Assembly: GCA_934149515.1 (NCBI GenBank)
Contig: CAKPFD010000001.1
Location: 1 to 64,000 of the forward strand
Source of the DNA: an uncultured Bacilli bacterium
GTDB lineage: Bacteria > Bacillota_I > Bacilli_A > RF39 > UBA660
Direction of reading: 5' to 3'
DNA: 64,000 nucleotides
The position numbers and the translations under genes were made by a program. Position 1 is the stretch's first letter. Each line of letters begins with the position of its first letter. This document shows positions 37,440-47,138 of the stretch, in pieces. Below the pieces are notes generated by a model. That model was given only the letters and a program-made list of their open reading frames with translations. It searched no databases and was not told the origin of the DNA.

Positions 37440-38189
37440 TTAAAAACGAAATAATTTTTCAGCATTTTCCGTTGTAATAGTTTCTACTGTTTCGATGGGT
37501 AAATATTTAATATCTGCTAATTTAGCTGCAATAACAGGAATATTTTTACTAGCATTTGGTTTGCCTCTAAAAGGTACTGGTGCTAAATAAGGACTATCTG
37601 TTTCTAATAAAATTTTATCAAGTGGTATTTCTTGAACAACACTTGGTAACTTAGAATTATGAAACGTTAAAACACCACCAATTCCTAAATAATATCCAAG
37701 TTTAAGATATTGCTTAGCTGTTTCTAAACTACCACTAAAGCAATGAATACTTCCTGTTACTTGATAATCTTTTAAAATTCTAATCGTATCTTCCGTTGCT
37801 TCTCTAGAATGAATAACAACCGGTAAATGATATTGTTGAGCTAAAGATAATTGTTGCCGAAATAGTGTTTCTTGTTGTGTTTTATTCTCTTTAGTATAGT
37901 GATAATCAAGTCCAATTTCACCAATTGCCACCACCTTTTCGTCAGTCAAATGACTTTCTAAATATTTAATATCATCTAAAGTAACAGTAGAAGCCACCTC
38001 CGGATGATAACCAATGCTTGCATAGACATAAGAATATTTTTTTGCAATTTCAAGTGTTCTATCTAAATCTAGTGTTGTAGAACTAGATAAAATAATTGGA
38101 CTAACCTTTGCTGATCTTGCTTCCTTTAACATCGTTTGAACTTCCAAATCATTTTTATCTTCAATATGACAATGTGTATCAATATACAT
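37440..38189 (-). CDS. tatD: TatD-family metal-dependent DNase
   Basis: TIM-barrel metallo-hydrolase. Metal ligands appear in MYIDTHCHIEDK, GEIGLDYHY, VIHSREA, SIHCFSGS and LLETDSPYL. 249 residues is typical. In Bacillus the order is metS (metG)-tatD-yabE-rnmV-rsmA; here the surface-protein cluster follows instead of yabE-rnmV. It likely shares the metG transcript or the region between, given about 350 bases that contain a small ORF. Confidence 0.95.
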   Translation of the reverse strand: MYIDTHCHIEDKNDLEVQTMLKEARSAKVSPIILSSSTTLDLDRTLEIAKKYSYVYASIGYHPEVASTVTLDDIKYLESHLTDEKVVAIGEIGLDYHYTKENKTQQETLFRQQLSLAQQYHLPVVIHSREATEDTIRILKDYQVTGSIHCFSGSLETAKQYLKLGYYLGIGGVLTFHNSKLPSVVQEIPLDKILLETDSPYLAPVPFRGKPNASKNIPVIAAKLADIKYLPIETVETITTENAEKLFRF

Positions 38190-38231
38190 ATGTTAACCTC
38201 CAAATTTAATAAAGTACAAAAAAACAACAAC

Positions 38232-38423
38232 TTAAGAATTAAGCTGTATTGTTTTTCTTTTTCTTCTGTAATAGAAAAAAGCCCGAATAAAAAATATTGT
38301 TAATGCAATGAAATAAAGTATGTCTATCCAATTATGCCCCATTATTGCAGAATAGCCAATACATAAATAGAAAAGAAAAAATACAATTCTCCCTATTCCT
38401 ATTTTTACCATGAATTTTGGCAT
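38232..38423 (-). CDS. Small two-helix membrane protein
   Basis: A 63-residue protein with two hydrophobic segments (about 9-27 and 30-50) and a basic tail (YYRRKRKTIQLNS). I do not recognise it. A GGAGG-type site lies upstream. It sits between metG and tatD; read-through from metG is possible. Coding is likely because the frame is open with a good start, but it is short. Confidence 0.55.
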   Translation of the reverse strand: MPKFMVKIGIGRIVFFLFYLCIGYSAIMGHNWIDILYFIALTIFFIRAFFYYRRKRKTIQLNS

Positions 38424-38489
38424 TATTTTTCTTCCTCCCTCACTTACTACTTACCACTGCATTAACCCCCTGTTCACAATATATCATAA

Positions 38490-38521
38490 AATAAAAAGAA
38501 AAGAGGAACTTTTTATTCCCA
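38490..38521 (-). terminator. Probable terminator after metG
   Basis: GGAA/TTCC stem (38505-38519) with a 7-base loop, followed by UCUUUUCUUUUU; weak stem. Confidence 0.45.
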
Positions 38522-38537
38522 TTGAATAAATTTGACA

Positions 38538-40085
38538 CTAAGATTGACAATGAATCTCTTCCATAAATTTATCTTTGTCAATTCGTGCAAACAACACTTT
38601 TGGTTCATTTAATTGATAAATATGATCATCACAGAATTGTTCAGTACTATCATGTAAATTTAACTGACGAAGAATTTCCTCGCTAGTATCTGGTAAAAAT
38701 GGAGCCAATTTTAAAGCACAAATTCGAATGGCTTCTAACAAACAATAAATAACCGTTTCTAATCTATCTTGTTTGCTTAAATCTTTACTTAGAACCCAAG
38801 GCGTTGTTTCATCAATATATTTATTACTACTACGCAAAACATCAAAAATCAAACTAATACTATCAGCTATTTCTAAATTTTTCATTTTTGACTCTACTTG
38901 AGCTGTTAAATCATTCATAGCCTGAATAAATGGTTTATCAATTTCTTCGTAGACTTTTTTGTTAGAGACTTTTCTATCAAAATATTTATTAGCCATAGAA
39001 ATTGTTCTTTGTACTAAATTTCCAAGAACATTTGCCAAATCACCATTAATACGTTCAATTAACAATTCATAAGTAATATTACCATCACTAGAATAAGGAA
39101 TTTCATGTAATAAGTAATAACGAACAGCATCAACACCAAATTTTTCAACCAAATCATCAGCATAAATAACATTACCCTTAGATTTGCTCATTTTATCATT
39201 TCCCATTAATAACCAAGGATGTCCAAAAACTTGTTCTGGCAATGGTAAATCTAATGCCATTAAAATAATAGGCCAATAAATCGTATGAAATCTTAAAATA
39301 TCTTTTCCTATTAAATGTAAATTTGCTGGCCATAACTTATGAAATTGCTCTGTTGAACCATCGGGATCATATCCTATAAAAGTAATATAATTCGTTAAAG
39401 CATCAATCCAAACATAAATAACATGTAATGGATCAAAATCAACTGGTACTCCCCACTTAAAGCTGGTTCTAGAAACACACAAATCTTGTAATCCTGGTTT
39501 TAAAAAGTTGTTAATCATTTCATTTTTTCTAGCAGCCGGTTCAATAAAATGTGGATGCGTTTCAATATAATCTTCTAATTGTTTTTGATATTTACTCATT
39601 CTAAAGAAATAAGCTTCTTCTTCTGCTTTTTTTACTTCTCTACCACAATCAGGACAACGTCCATCTACTAGCTGACTCTCTGTAAAAAATGACTCACATG
39701 GCGTACAATATAATCCTTCGTATTTTCCTTTATAAATATCTCCTTGATCATATAATTTTTTAAATATTTTCTGAACAACTTCTTCATGATGAGGATCTGT
39801 TGTTCGAATAAATCGATCATAGCTAGTATTCATTAAATCCCAAATATTTTTAATTTCTGCTGCAACTTCATCAACAAATTGTTGTGGTTTAATACCAGCC
39901 GCTGTTGCTTTTTCTTCTATTTTTTGACCATGTTCATCTGTTCCTGTTTGAAAATAAACATCAAAACCCATTTGTCGTTTATATCTAGCAATAGCATCAG
40001 CTAAAACAACTTCATAAGTATTTCCAATATGAGGTTTACCAGAAGTATAAGCAATAGCGGTAGTAATATAGTATTTTTCTTTCAT
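38538..40085 (-). CDS. metG: Methionyl-tRNA synthetase
   Basis: Class I enzyme that charges initiator and elongator tRNA-Met. HIGH element in GKPHIGNTYE (residue 16 region), zinc-binding CTPCESFF...CPDCG, KMSKS in DKMSKSKGN, anticodon-binding domain with the C-terminal half. At 515 residues it lacks the C-terminal EMAP/Trbp111 domain. Expression is under the T-box leader at 40100-40325. It sits between spoVT and tatD. Confidence 0.97.
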   Translation of the reverse strand: MKEKYYITTAIAYTSGKPHIGNTYEVVLADAIARYKRQMGFDVYFQTGTDEHGQKIEEKATAAGIKPQQFVDEVAAEIKNIWDLMNTSYDRFIRTTDPHHEEVVQKIFKKLYDQGDIYKGKYEGLYCTPCESFFTESQLVDGRCPDCGREVKKAEEEAYFFRMSKYQKQLEDYIETHPHFIEPAARKNEMINNFLKPGLQDLCVSRTSFKWGVPVDFDPLHVIYVWIDALTNYITFIGYDPDGSTEQFHKLWPANLHLIGKDILRFHTIYWPIILMALDLPLPEQVFGHPWLLMGNDKMSKSKGNVIYADDLVEKFGVDAVRYYLLHEIPYSSDGNITYELLIERINGDLANVLGNLVQRTISMANKYFDRKVSNKKVYEEIDKPFIQAMNDLTAQVESKMKNLEIADSISLIFDVLRSSNKYIDETTPWVLSKDLSKQDRLETVIYCLLEAIRICALKLAPFLPDTSEEILRQLNLHDSTEQFCDDHIYQLNEPKVLFARIDKDKFMEEIHCQS

Positions 40086-40099
40086 CTAAATTCCCTCCA

Positions 40100-40325
40100 T
40101 AACAAAAAATTTATTGCATAAAAGGACGATATAATCGTGGTACCACCTTTCTTTTACAATAAATGTTCTCCTTCTAATTAACGCTTAAGTCACGTTTATA
40201 CCTACCTATCGATATAAAAGCTCAGAAGCCATATCTTATAAACTATACTAGACTCATTTCCACCATCAGAGCTCTCTATTCTTGATAAGATTCTATAAGA
40301 CTCTTCATCTCTGCCATTTATACCA
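40100..40325 (-). ncRNA. T-box riboswitch (methionine) of metG
   Basis: The transcript contains the T-box motif AGGTGGTACCACG (40135-40147), the anti-terminator core that pairs with uncharged tRNA-CCA. The Stem I region has the AGAGAGCTC element and, in the sequence AAGATATGGCTTC, the specifier AUG (40230-40232), matching Met. A terminator hairpin with ACGAU/AUCGU follows, then U-rich sequence before the metG ribosome-binding site. Uncharged tRNA-Met should turn the gene on. Boundaries are approximate. Confidence 0.9.
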
Positions 40326-40327
40326 GT

Positions 40328-40356
40328 AGTCTATCACAATCGATTTCACTGTTCAA
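40328..40356 (-). promoter_or_regulatory. Promoter of the metG T-box leader
   Basis: TTGAAC (40351-40356, overlapping the spoVT end) and TAGACT (40328-40333) are 17 bases apart on the minus strand, placing the start just before Stem I. Confidence 0.55.
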
Positions 40357-40888
40357 GATATTTTCCTAAAAATTGTGCAATTATTAATGTTAAACGTTCC
40401 TCGTCATGAGTAAAATCTATATTACAATTTTCAATCATTAAAACTAAACCTATCGTTTCTCCATCAGCTAAAATAGGTTGTAAAATATAATTATATTTTT
40501 CATTTTTAATATCAGAGATAGCAATTATATGATCTAGATTTATGCCTTTTTTGATAATTTTTTCATGAGTTAAAAGGAATTCTTCCATACTTGAAGATAA
40601 TTCTTTGCCTAAAAATTCTTTCTTCAAATCACCACTTCCAGCAATAAATTTATCTCGATCCGTCACAAATACACTTCGACGAAACGATGTATAAACAGCA
40701 TCCAATAAAGCTTGAGAAATAGAACTCAAATCCACAGAAGAAGAATACTTTTTTAGTGTAATTTCTTCATCATCAACAAAAATTTCTAATGATTCTCCAT
40801 CTCTTATTTTGAGATTTTTTCTGATTTCTTTTGGAATAACAATTCTTCCTAAATCATCAATTCTTCTTACTACACCTGTTGCCTTCAT
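40346..40888 (-). CDS. spoVT: AbrB-family regulator SpoVT
   Basis: Transition-state type regulator: N-terminal AbrB swapped-hairpin DNA-binding domain (residues 1-50, ATGVVRRIDDLGRIVIPKEI) and a C-terminal GAF-like domain (about 55-180). In B. subtilis SpoVT modulates forespore sigma-G genes. The protein is 180 residues, matching SpoVT (178) and not AbrB (about 95). Position downstream of mfd is the same as in Bacillus, although an extra gene intervenes here. No obvious sigma-G promoter was identified. Confidence 0.93.
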   Translation of the reverse strand: MKATGVVRRIDDLGRIVIPKEIRKNLKIRDGESLEIFVDDEEITLKKYSSSVDLSSISQALLDAVYTSFRRSVFVTDRDKFIAGSGDLKKEFLGKELSSSMEEFLLTHEKIIKKGINLDHIIAISDIKNEKYNYILQPILADGETIGLVLMIENCNIDFTHDEERLTLIIAQFLGKYLEQ

Positions 40889-41011
40889 AAATGCTCCTTT
40901 CCTCCCATAATAATATTCTCTCTGATTTCACCCATTTTATACTATTTAAAAATACTATCTACTGTTATTATAAACTTCTAAAGAAAGTTTTTCTTTGGTA
41001 ATTATTTCCAA

Positions 41012-41048
41012 ACAAAAAAAGACTCTCATGAATCAAATAAATGAGAGT
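41012..41048 (-). terminator. Terminator after the 41-kb hypothetical gene
   Basis: ACTCTCAT/ATGAGAGT stem (8 bp) with an 11-base loop overlapping the stop codon, followed by CUUUUUUUG. It ends the pth-mfd run and separates it from spoVT. Confidence 0.9.
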
Positions 41049-41667
41049 TTTTTGTTGTAAATATAAAACGTTCTACCTGTTCTTTTAAAGAATTTAATAA
41101 AGTTGTATCTTTAATTAATACTTTTATATCAAAGGTTTCCAAAAATTGCTTTAAGTAAGTTGTCTGCAAATATTTAGTAATATCTTTTGAGAAAGAAGAA
41201 ATTACAGTATCATCTGTTATTAATTGATCTAAATGATCTAATAAATATTCTTGATTAGCAGAAACTAACCATTCTTTCATCTTTTTTTTCATTTGCTTAT
41301 CAAGCTTTAACAATTCTTTTTTTAAATCTCTTACAATTTGCGTTGGCTTCGTGTAATCAAAACTTTTAACAGCATGAATAAGGGTTTCATTTCTTTGTTT
41401 TTTTAAGGTATTTATATTGGTTTGTAAAAATTGCCGATATAGATGCAAATATTTATTTAATTGCTCCGTATTTAACACACAATTATAATTTTTAGCAATA
41501 GAAAAGAAACGTTGTTTAACCATATCCATTGTTTCCAACGGTGGTTCCATCAAAAGGGGCATAATATCATCATTAATTAAAGCCATTGTATTATTATCAA
41601 TCAATTCTCGAAAAGCATTAATATATAATTGTTGGTGTTGTTCAATAACATTTAATTCCATATCCAA
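41026..41667 (-). CDS. Unknown helical cytoplasmic protein between mfd and spoVT
   Basis: A 213-residue protein without membrane segments or signal peptide, rich in Leu, Lys, Asn and Gln, predicted to be mainly alpha-helical (for example the LKKELLKLDKQMKKKMKEWL stretch). I do not recognise a family. It lies 50 bases after mfd and ends at a strong terminator, so it is likely the last gene of the pth-mfd transcript. In Bacillus spoVT follows mfd directly, so this is an insertion. It might be a degraded or lineage-specific protein. Confidence 0.65.
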   Translation of the reverse strand: MDMELNVIEQHQQLYINAFRELIDNNTMALINDDIMPLLMEPPLETMDMVKQRFFSIAKNYNCVLNTEQLNKYLHLYRQFLQTNINTLKKQRNETLIHAVKSFDYTKPTQIVRDLKKELLKLDKQMKKKMKEWLVSANQEYLLDHLDQLITDDTVISSFSKDITKYLQTTYLKQFLETFDIKVLIKDTTLLNSLKEQVERFIFTTKNSHLFDS

Positions 41668-41717
41668 TCCTCACATTATAAGAATAACAGGCTATGCAAG
41701 TTTCGTCAAGTAAACTA

Positions 41718-44700
41718 TCAAGAAACCAAAGTAGAAAGTAATGCTGTTAAATAAAAGATTGGATGTTTTTCTAACTTTATAGTATCTAAAATGATAGTTA
41801 AATTTTCACCACTACTTTTAAAACGAAACATTGTGCTAATATGAAAAGCATCAACAAATAACTGTTCAGTATCAATTCTAGAAACAACACTACTATCAAA
41901 ATAAAGCTCTATACTATTACGCGTTTGTTTTACACTAGTAACAGGAATTTTAGAAACCATTTTCTCAAACCATTCTTCATACATATAAATTATAATAGTT
42001 TCATTTAATTTACCAAAACGATCTTCTAATATTTGTCTTGTTTTTTCTAAAGATTCTTTACTATCAATTTCATTAATTAAACGATGAATTTCTATTTTTA
42101 AATCAACATCAGATACATATTGATCACTAATATGTGTAGAAATTTGTAAAAGAGAATGCTTATTATTTGCCTCAGGCTCAATATCAATAGGTGTTCCTTT
42201 TAATCTCATAACTTCTTCATTTAATAATTTCAAGTATAAATCAATACCAACACTATCAATAAAACCTGCTTGTTCACTACCTAATATATCACCTGCACCA
42301 CGAATCGATAAATCACGAGTAGCAATGGAAAAGCCACTACCTAATTCTGTAAATTCTTTAATAACTTTCAATCGTTTTTCAGCTGTTTCTGTTAATATCT
42401 TATTTGGTTGATACATCAAGTAACAATAAGCAATTTTATTACTTCTACCAACACGTCCTCGAATTTGGTAAAGCTGGCTTAATCCAAAACGATCAGCATT
42501 CAAAATAATCAATGTATTAACATTGGGAATATCAATACCCGTTTCGATAATTGTCGTACAAATCAAAATATCAGCTTGATGATTGACAAATTGCAACATT
42601 CTATCTTCAATTTGTTCCTTACTCATCTGACCATGGGCATAAATAATACGAGCTTCAGGAATCAGTTGTCCTAATTCAGTAACTTTTTGTTCAATCAAAC
42701 TTACATTATTGTATAAGAGGAAAACTTGTCCATTTCTTGATATTTCCTTTATAATCGCTTCACGTATTAAACTCTTATTTTCTGGTATAACATAAGTTTG
42801 AATAGGATATCTATCAACAGGTGGTGTTTCAATCAAAGATAAACTTCTAAGACCAACAATAGATAATTGTAACGTTCTAGGAATTGGTGTTGCTGTTAAT
42901 GTTAATACATCTATATTTGCTTTATATTGTTTTAATTTTTCTTTATGTTTGACACCAAATCTTTGCTCTTCATCAATAATTAACAGACCTAAATCTTTAG
43001 GTTGAATATCAGCACTTAATAAACGATGAGTACCAATAACAAAATCAACAGTACCTAATCTTAAGCCTTCAAGAATTTGATTGGTCTCTTTTAAAGAAGT
43101 AAAACGATTTAAGAGCTTTATGGTAACAGGGAAATCTTTAAAACGCTCAAGTGCATTATCATAATGTTGTTTAGATAAAATTGTAGTAGGACATAACAAT
43201 AACACTTGCTTATTATCCATGATAGCTTTAAAAGCAGCACGAAATGCAACTTCTGTTTTTCCATATCCAACATCCCCAACTAATAAGCGATCCATTGGAT
43301 GTTCTAATTCCATATCTTTCTTTATTTGTTGCGTAGCAAGTAGTTGATCTTTTGTAGGAGTATATAAAAATGCCTGTTCAAAATCCTTCTGCAAAGCAGT
43401 ATCTTTTGAAAAAGCAAATCCTTTTCTACTTTCTCTTTCCGCTTGTAGTTTTAATAATTCAGAAGCCATATCTTGAACTTTTGATTTTACTCTATTTTTT
43501 ACTTTTTCCCATTGTGTTCCACCTAGTTTATAAATCTTAGGTGCTACTCCTTCTTTACCAGTATACTTAGATAGTAAATCAATTTTCTCTACTGGAATAT
43601 ATAGTTTATCATTATCTTGATATAATACAACTAAGTAGTCTTTTTCTACATCGCCTTGTTTTAAAGTCGTTAAACCATCATAAATTCCAATACCATTAAC
43701 TTGATGTACAACATAATCACCAACTTCTAATTTATTAATATCGGTAATCTTAGAGGTATACTTAAACTTAGTTTTATATTTTTTAGAAGGAATAGTTGAC
43801 AAGAAAAGTTCATAAGAAGTTAAAAACACATAATCAAGATATTCAAAACCACGAGACATTTTATAAGAAACATAATTCAATTTACCAATAGTTATTTGAT
43901 CAATACTAGATGTAACAAACGGCAAATGGATATTTTTTTGTAAGGTTTGTATTTGATAATCATTAAGACAAACAATTACTGTTTTGTGTTCTTGTAACTT
44001 TTTTCGAATAAAATTTTCAATTGCTTCTTGATTTTCCTGAAAAGTTGGCAACTCTTTCGCCTGAAAACTGTATATTTTTTTTGTATTGTCAACAGGTATA
44101 CTATCAACAGTTAAATACTCTATAGCATCTTGTGAATACACATTTGAAAAATCAAACATATATTTACCATTAAAATTAACATCTTTTTCTTGTTGATACT
44201 CAAACATTTCTGTTTCTAATTGTTGATAAGCGGTTTTAATTTGATGTAAATCTTTATAAATGACAGTAGCATTTAAAAAATACGAAGCGATATTTACAAC
44301 CTTTGTATAATCAGGAAGATATTTTATTTGTTGATTATCTTCAAAAATATGATTTTCTGATAACATCTCTGTAACAGGATAAATCATAATATGATCAATC
44401 GCTGCAATAGATCGTTGTGTTTTTTCATCAAAATAACGAATAGATTCTATTGTATCACCAAAAAATTCAATTCTAATTGGGTGGTCTTCTCCTAAAGGAA
44501 AAATATCAATAACAAATCCTCTTTCTCCAAATTCACCAGTTTTTGTAACTAAGGTTTGTTTTGTATATCCTAATTTAGATAGTTGATGCAATAATTTAGA
44601 TAAAGAAATTTCTAAATTCACCTCAAGAGATAGTTTAAAAGAAGAATATAAAGAAGGTTCTGGTAAAAAACGTAAATATCCCATTAAATTAGTAATAATA

Positions 44701-45008
44701 ACGTGACTTTCTTTTTGAACATCTACACTTTGTAAAGTTTCTAATCTTGATATCATTAAATCAGGACTAATAGCAATTGCTTCACTAGTTAAAAAATCAT
44801 CCATTGGAAAAAGTAAAACACGTTCTGTATAATTAGATATACTAGAAAATAAGCGATTTGCTTCTACTAAACTAGAAGTAACAATTAAAACATTATGATC
44901 ACTTTGTATCATTTTAGTAACATAAAGCGAAAAAAGCTCTTCTGGCATATCAGTAAAAGCTGCATTTTTATAAACTATTGTAGATTTAGAAAATAAAGAA
45001 TTAATCAT
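41718..45008 (-). CDS. mfd: Transcription-repair coupling factor
   Basis: Large translocase that removes RNA polymerase stalled at lesions and recruits UvrA. UvrB-homology N-terminus, RNA-polymerase interaction domain (YVVHQVNGIGIYDG...), then the RecG-like SF2 motor: Walker A in GDVGYGKTEVAFRA, DEEQRFG, TATPIPRTLQ and QLYQIRGRVGRS. The ATG at 45008 is chosen; about 1096 residues. It is next to pth (9 bases) as in Bacillus, where fin lies between. Confidence 0.97.
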   Translation of the reverse strand: MINSLFSKSTIVYKNAAFTDMPEELFSLYVTKMIQSDHNVLIVTSSLVEANRLFSSISNYTERVLLFPMDDFLTSEAIAISPDLMISRLETLQSVDVQKESHVIITNLMGYLRFLPEPSLYSSFKLSLEVNLEISLSKLLHQLSKLGYTKQTLVTKTGEFGERGFVIDIFPLGEDHPIRIEFFGDTIESIRYFDEKTQRSIAAIDHIMIYPVTEMLSENHIFEDNQQIKYLPDYTKVVNIASYFLNATVIYKDLHQIKTAYQQLETEMFEYQQEKDVNFNGKYMFDFSNVYSQDAIEYLTVDSIPVDNTKKIYSFQAKELPTFQENQEAIENFIRKKLQEHKTVIVCLNDYQIQTLQKNIHLPFVTSSIDQITIGKLNYVSYKMSRGFEYLDYVFLTSYELFLSTIPSKKYKTKFKYTSKITDINKLEVGDYVVHQVNGIGIYDGLTTLKQGDVEKDYLVVLYQDNDKLYIPVEKIDLLSKYTGKEGVAPKIYKLGGTQWEKVKNRVKSKVQDMASELLKLQAERESRKGFAFSKDTALQKDFEQAFLYTPTKDQLLATQQIKKDMELEHPMDRLLVGDVGYGKTEVAFRAAFKAIMDNKQVLLLCPTTILSKQHYDNALERFKDFPVTIKLLNRFTSLKETNQILEGLRLGTVDFVIGTHRLLSADIQPKDLGLLIIDEEQRFGVKHKEKLKQYKANIDVLTLTATPIPRTLQLSIVGLRSLSLIETPPVDRYPIQTYVIPENKSLIREAIIKEISRNGQVFLLYNNVSLIEQKVTELGQLIPEARIIYAHGQMSKEQIEDRMLQFVNHQADILICTTIIETGIDIPNVNTLIILNADRFGLSQLYQIRGRVGRSNKIAYCYLMYQPNKILTETAEKRLKVIKEFTELGSGFSIATRDLSIRGAGDILGSEQAGFIDSVGIDLYLKLLNEEVMRLKGTPIDIEPEANNKHSLLQISTHISDQYVSDVDLKIEIHRLINEIDSKESLEKTRQILEDRFGKLNETIIIYMYEEWFEKMVSKIPVTSVKQTRNSIELYFDSSVVSRIDTEQLFVDAFHISTMFRFKSSGENLTIILDTIKLEKHPIFYLTALLSTLVS

Positions 45009-45017
45009 AAATACCAC

Positions 45018-45578
45018 CTATCCTCGATGATTGTACTTAGACATCAAATTATCAAAATTAATCTGTTGAAAATCAGTTAAAATACGATTAATAGTTGGTA
45101 TCATTTCAATTAATGTTTTTCTTTCTACCACAGAAAATTGGCCTAATACATAATCAACCACTTCATGCTCCAAATGTTGTCCAATACCAATTCTTAGTCT
45201 TTTATAACAGTTTGTATGTAAATGATTTTCAATACTACGTAAACCATTATGACCACCACAACTACCATATGAACGTAACCGATAGGTTCCTAAAGGTAAA
45301 TCCATATCATCACTAATCACAAGCAAATCGTTAATATCAATTTTATAAAATCTCATAAAAGCAGCCACAGCTTCTCCAGAATTATTCATATAAGTTTCTG
45401 GCTTTAAAAAGTATATTTTTTCATTATTTAACATAATTTCTGTATATAAAGCATTACATTTTCTTTTCCAATTTGATTGTAGTATCGGATCATAATGATC
45501 TAAAAAATAAAAACCAATATTATGTCTAGTATTAACATATTCTTTCCCTGGATTTCCAAGTCCTACAATTAATTTCAC
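45018..45578 (-). CDS. pth: Peptidyl-tRNA hydrolase
   Basis: Releases tRNA from peptidyl-tRNA that dropped off ribosomes. Family signature KLIVGLGNPGKEYVNTRHNIG at the N-terminus with the catalytic His in RHNIG, and DDMDLPLG plus GGHNGLRSI. The start is probably GTG (45578), with AGAGGTGAT spaced correctly; about 186 residues beginning MKLIVGLGNPG. It precedes mfd, as in Bacillus. Confidence 0.97.
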   Translation of the reverse strand: MKLIVGLGNPGKEYVNTRHNIGFYFLDHYDPILQSNWKRKCNALYTEIMLNNEKIYFLKPETYMNNSGEAVAAFMRFYKIDINDLLVISDDMDLPLGTYRLRSYGSCGGHNGLRSIENHLHTNCYKRLRIGIGQHLEHEVVDYVLGQFSVVERKTLIEMIPTINRILTDFQQINFDNLMSKYNHRG

Positions 45579-45614
45579 AAAAATCACCTCTTTATTATTA
45601 TCTTACATAGTAAA

Positions 45615-46448
45615 TTATTTATCAGTATCTTTTAATTGATGATATTCTTGATAAACTACCGCCTTTGACAAATTTCGTTCTTTTGCAACCATTTTTATTG
45701 CCTCATTAGTTGTAATACCATCATTTTTATACAATTCAACGTGTTCTACAATAGATAAATTATCAAAATTTTGCTTTTTATGAACACCATCTACCACAAT
45801 AACAAACTCTCCTTTTAAAGTTAATTCTTCCATCACAGTAGAAAAAGTTCCATAATAAGCAGTTTCAAACTTTTTTGAAATTTCACGTACAATGCAAATT
45901 CTTCTATCACCAAGTACTTGTTGCATACAAAGTAAAGTTTTCATAATTCTATGGGGAGCTTCATAAAAAATCATAGTATATGGAAAATATTGAAGAGACT
46001 GTAATTCTTTTTTTTGTTGAATTTCTTTAGAACTTAAAAAACCATAAAAAAGAAATGGTTGTGGTGGCAAACCAGATATTGTTAAAGCCGGAACAAAAGC
46101 AGTAGCACCAGGTAAACTAACAACAGAAAAATGATGCTCAACAATATAATCAACAATTTTATATCCAGGATCACTAATTAATGGAGTGCCTTGATCAGTA
46201 ACTAAACCTACATTTAATCCAGAATTCAAATATTCAAGTACTTTCGTTTTCACTTTTTCTTCGTTATATTCATGGCAACTGACTAATTTGTTTTGAATAC
46301 CATAAAACTGAAGTAACTTAGAAGTTTCTCTAGTATCTTCACATAATATTAAATCTACTTTTCTTAATGTTTCTAACGATCTTTCGGTAATATCAGATAA
46401 ATTACCAATAGGTGTTGGTATTAAATACAAAATTGCTTTATTTTCCAC
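45615..46448 (-). CDS. rsmI: 16S rRNA (cytidine1402-2'-O)-methyltransferase
   Basis: SAM-dependent tetrapyrrole-methylase-like fold. Motifs LIPTPIGNLSDITERSLE, CEDTRETSKLL, VTDQGTPLISDPGY and LPGATAFVPAL fit RsmI (YabC-type). 277 residues. GTG start behind GGAGGAAAT. It overlaps the preceding gene by a base. Bacillus order yabA-yabB-yazA-rsmI is shortened: yabA and yazA are absent. Confidence 0.95.
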   Translation of the reverse strand: MENKAILYLIPTPIGNLSDITERSLETLRKVDLILCEDTRETSKLLQFYGIQNKLVSCHEYNEEKVKTKVLEYLNSGLNVGLVTDQGTPLISDPGYKIVDYIVEHHFSVVSLPGATAFVPALTISGLPPQPFLFYGFLSSKEIQQKKELQSLQYFPYTMIFYEAPHRIMKTLLCMQQVLGDRRICIVREISKKFETAYYGTFSTVMEELTLKGEFVIVVDGVHKKQNFDNLSIVEHVELYKNDGITTNEAIKMVAKERNLSKAVVYQEYHQLKDTDK

Positions 46449-47134
46449 TATATTTCCTCCTTTAAAATAATTGGTGCTTCTATTTTTAATCCTTCTTTTG
46501 CATCCTTAACAGCTTCTAATAAGAAAAGTTCAGCATCACTAGATAACGTATTATACACAAACTGCAATCTTTTTGGTATTAAATGATAATTTTGCAAAAT
46601 ACGTAATATTTCTGACAATCTCTCAACACGATGAATAAGAAAAAAACGACCATGATTTTTTAAAACCTTACTAGTTTCTTGAGCCAGTTCAGAGAAAGTA
46701 ATATTCACTTCATGACGAGCACCCATTTTATTAATGGAATGATTAAGCATAGAACCAGAACGCACTTTAAAATAAGGTGGATTACTTACTACCACATCAA
46801 CAGAATGATAACCTAAAAAAGAAACTGAATTTTGAATTTTCATTTCAATAATCTTAATTTGAGCTTCTAAATTATTAAAGGTCACTGTTTTTGATGCCAG
46901 TTGAACAAATTGTTTATTCATTTCTATACCAATCATTGAAATAGAAGAATTAGAAGATAGCAAAAGAGGAATAGTTCCTAAACCAGTACCAAAATCTACC
47001 AATAATTTATCCTTAGAACTAATGTGAATAAAATTTGTCAATAAAACACTATCTGTTGTGATTTTAAAAGAATCAGTATCATAAAAAAAGCAAAAATTTT
47101 TACCACGATGATAAAGTTTTTCCATTTGCTCCAT
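46448..47134 (-). CDS. YabB-like tRNA1(Val) (adenine37-N6)-methyltransferase
   Basis: SAM-dependent methyltransferase with motif I VDFGTGLGTIPLLL (about 50) and the catalytic N6-adenine motif SNPPYF (about 121). 228 residues from the ATG at 47134, which has GAGG upstream; a TTG five codons earlier opens the frame. The Bacillus homologue is YabB, adjacent to ricT (yaaT) and rsmI. The substrate is inferred from the family (TrmN6-type). Confidence 0.85.
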   Translation of the reverse strand: MEQMEKLYHRGKNFCFFYDTDSFKITTDSVLLTNFIHISSKDKLLVDFGTGLGTIPLLLSSNSSISMIGIEMNKQFVQLASKTVTFNNLEAQIKIIEMKIQNSVSFLGYHSVDVVVSNPPYFKVRSGSMLNHSINKMGARHEVNITFSELAQETSKVLKNHGRFFLIHRVERLSEILRILQNYHLIPKRLQFVYNTLSSDAELFLLEAVKDAKEGLKIEAPIILKEEI

Positions 47135-47138
47135 AATA

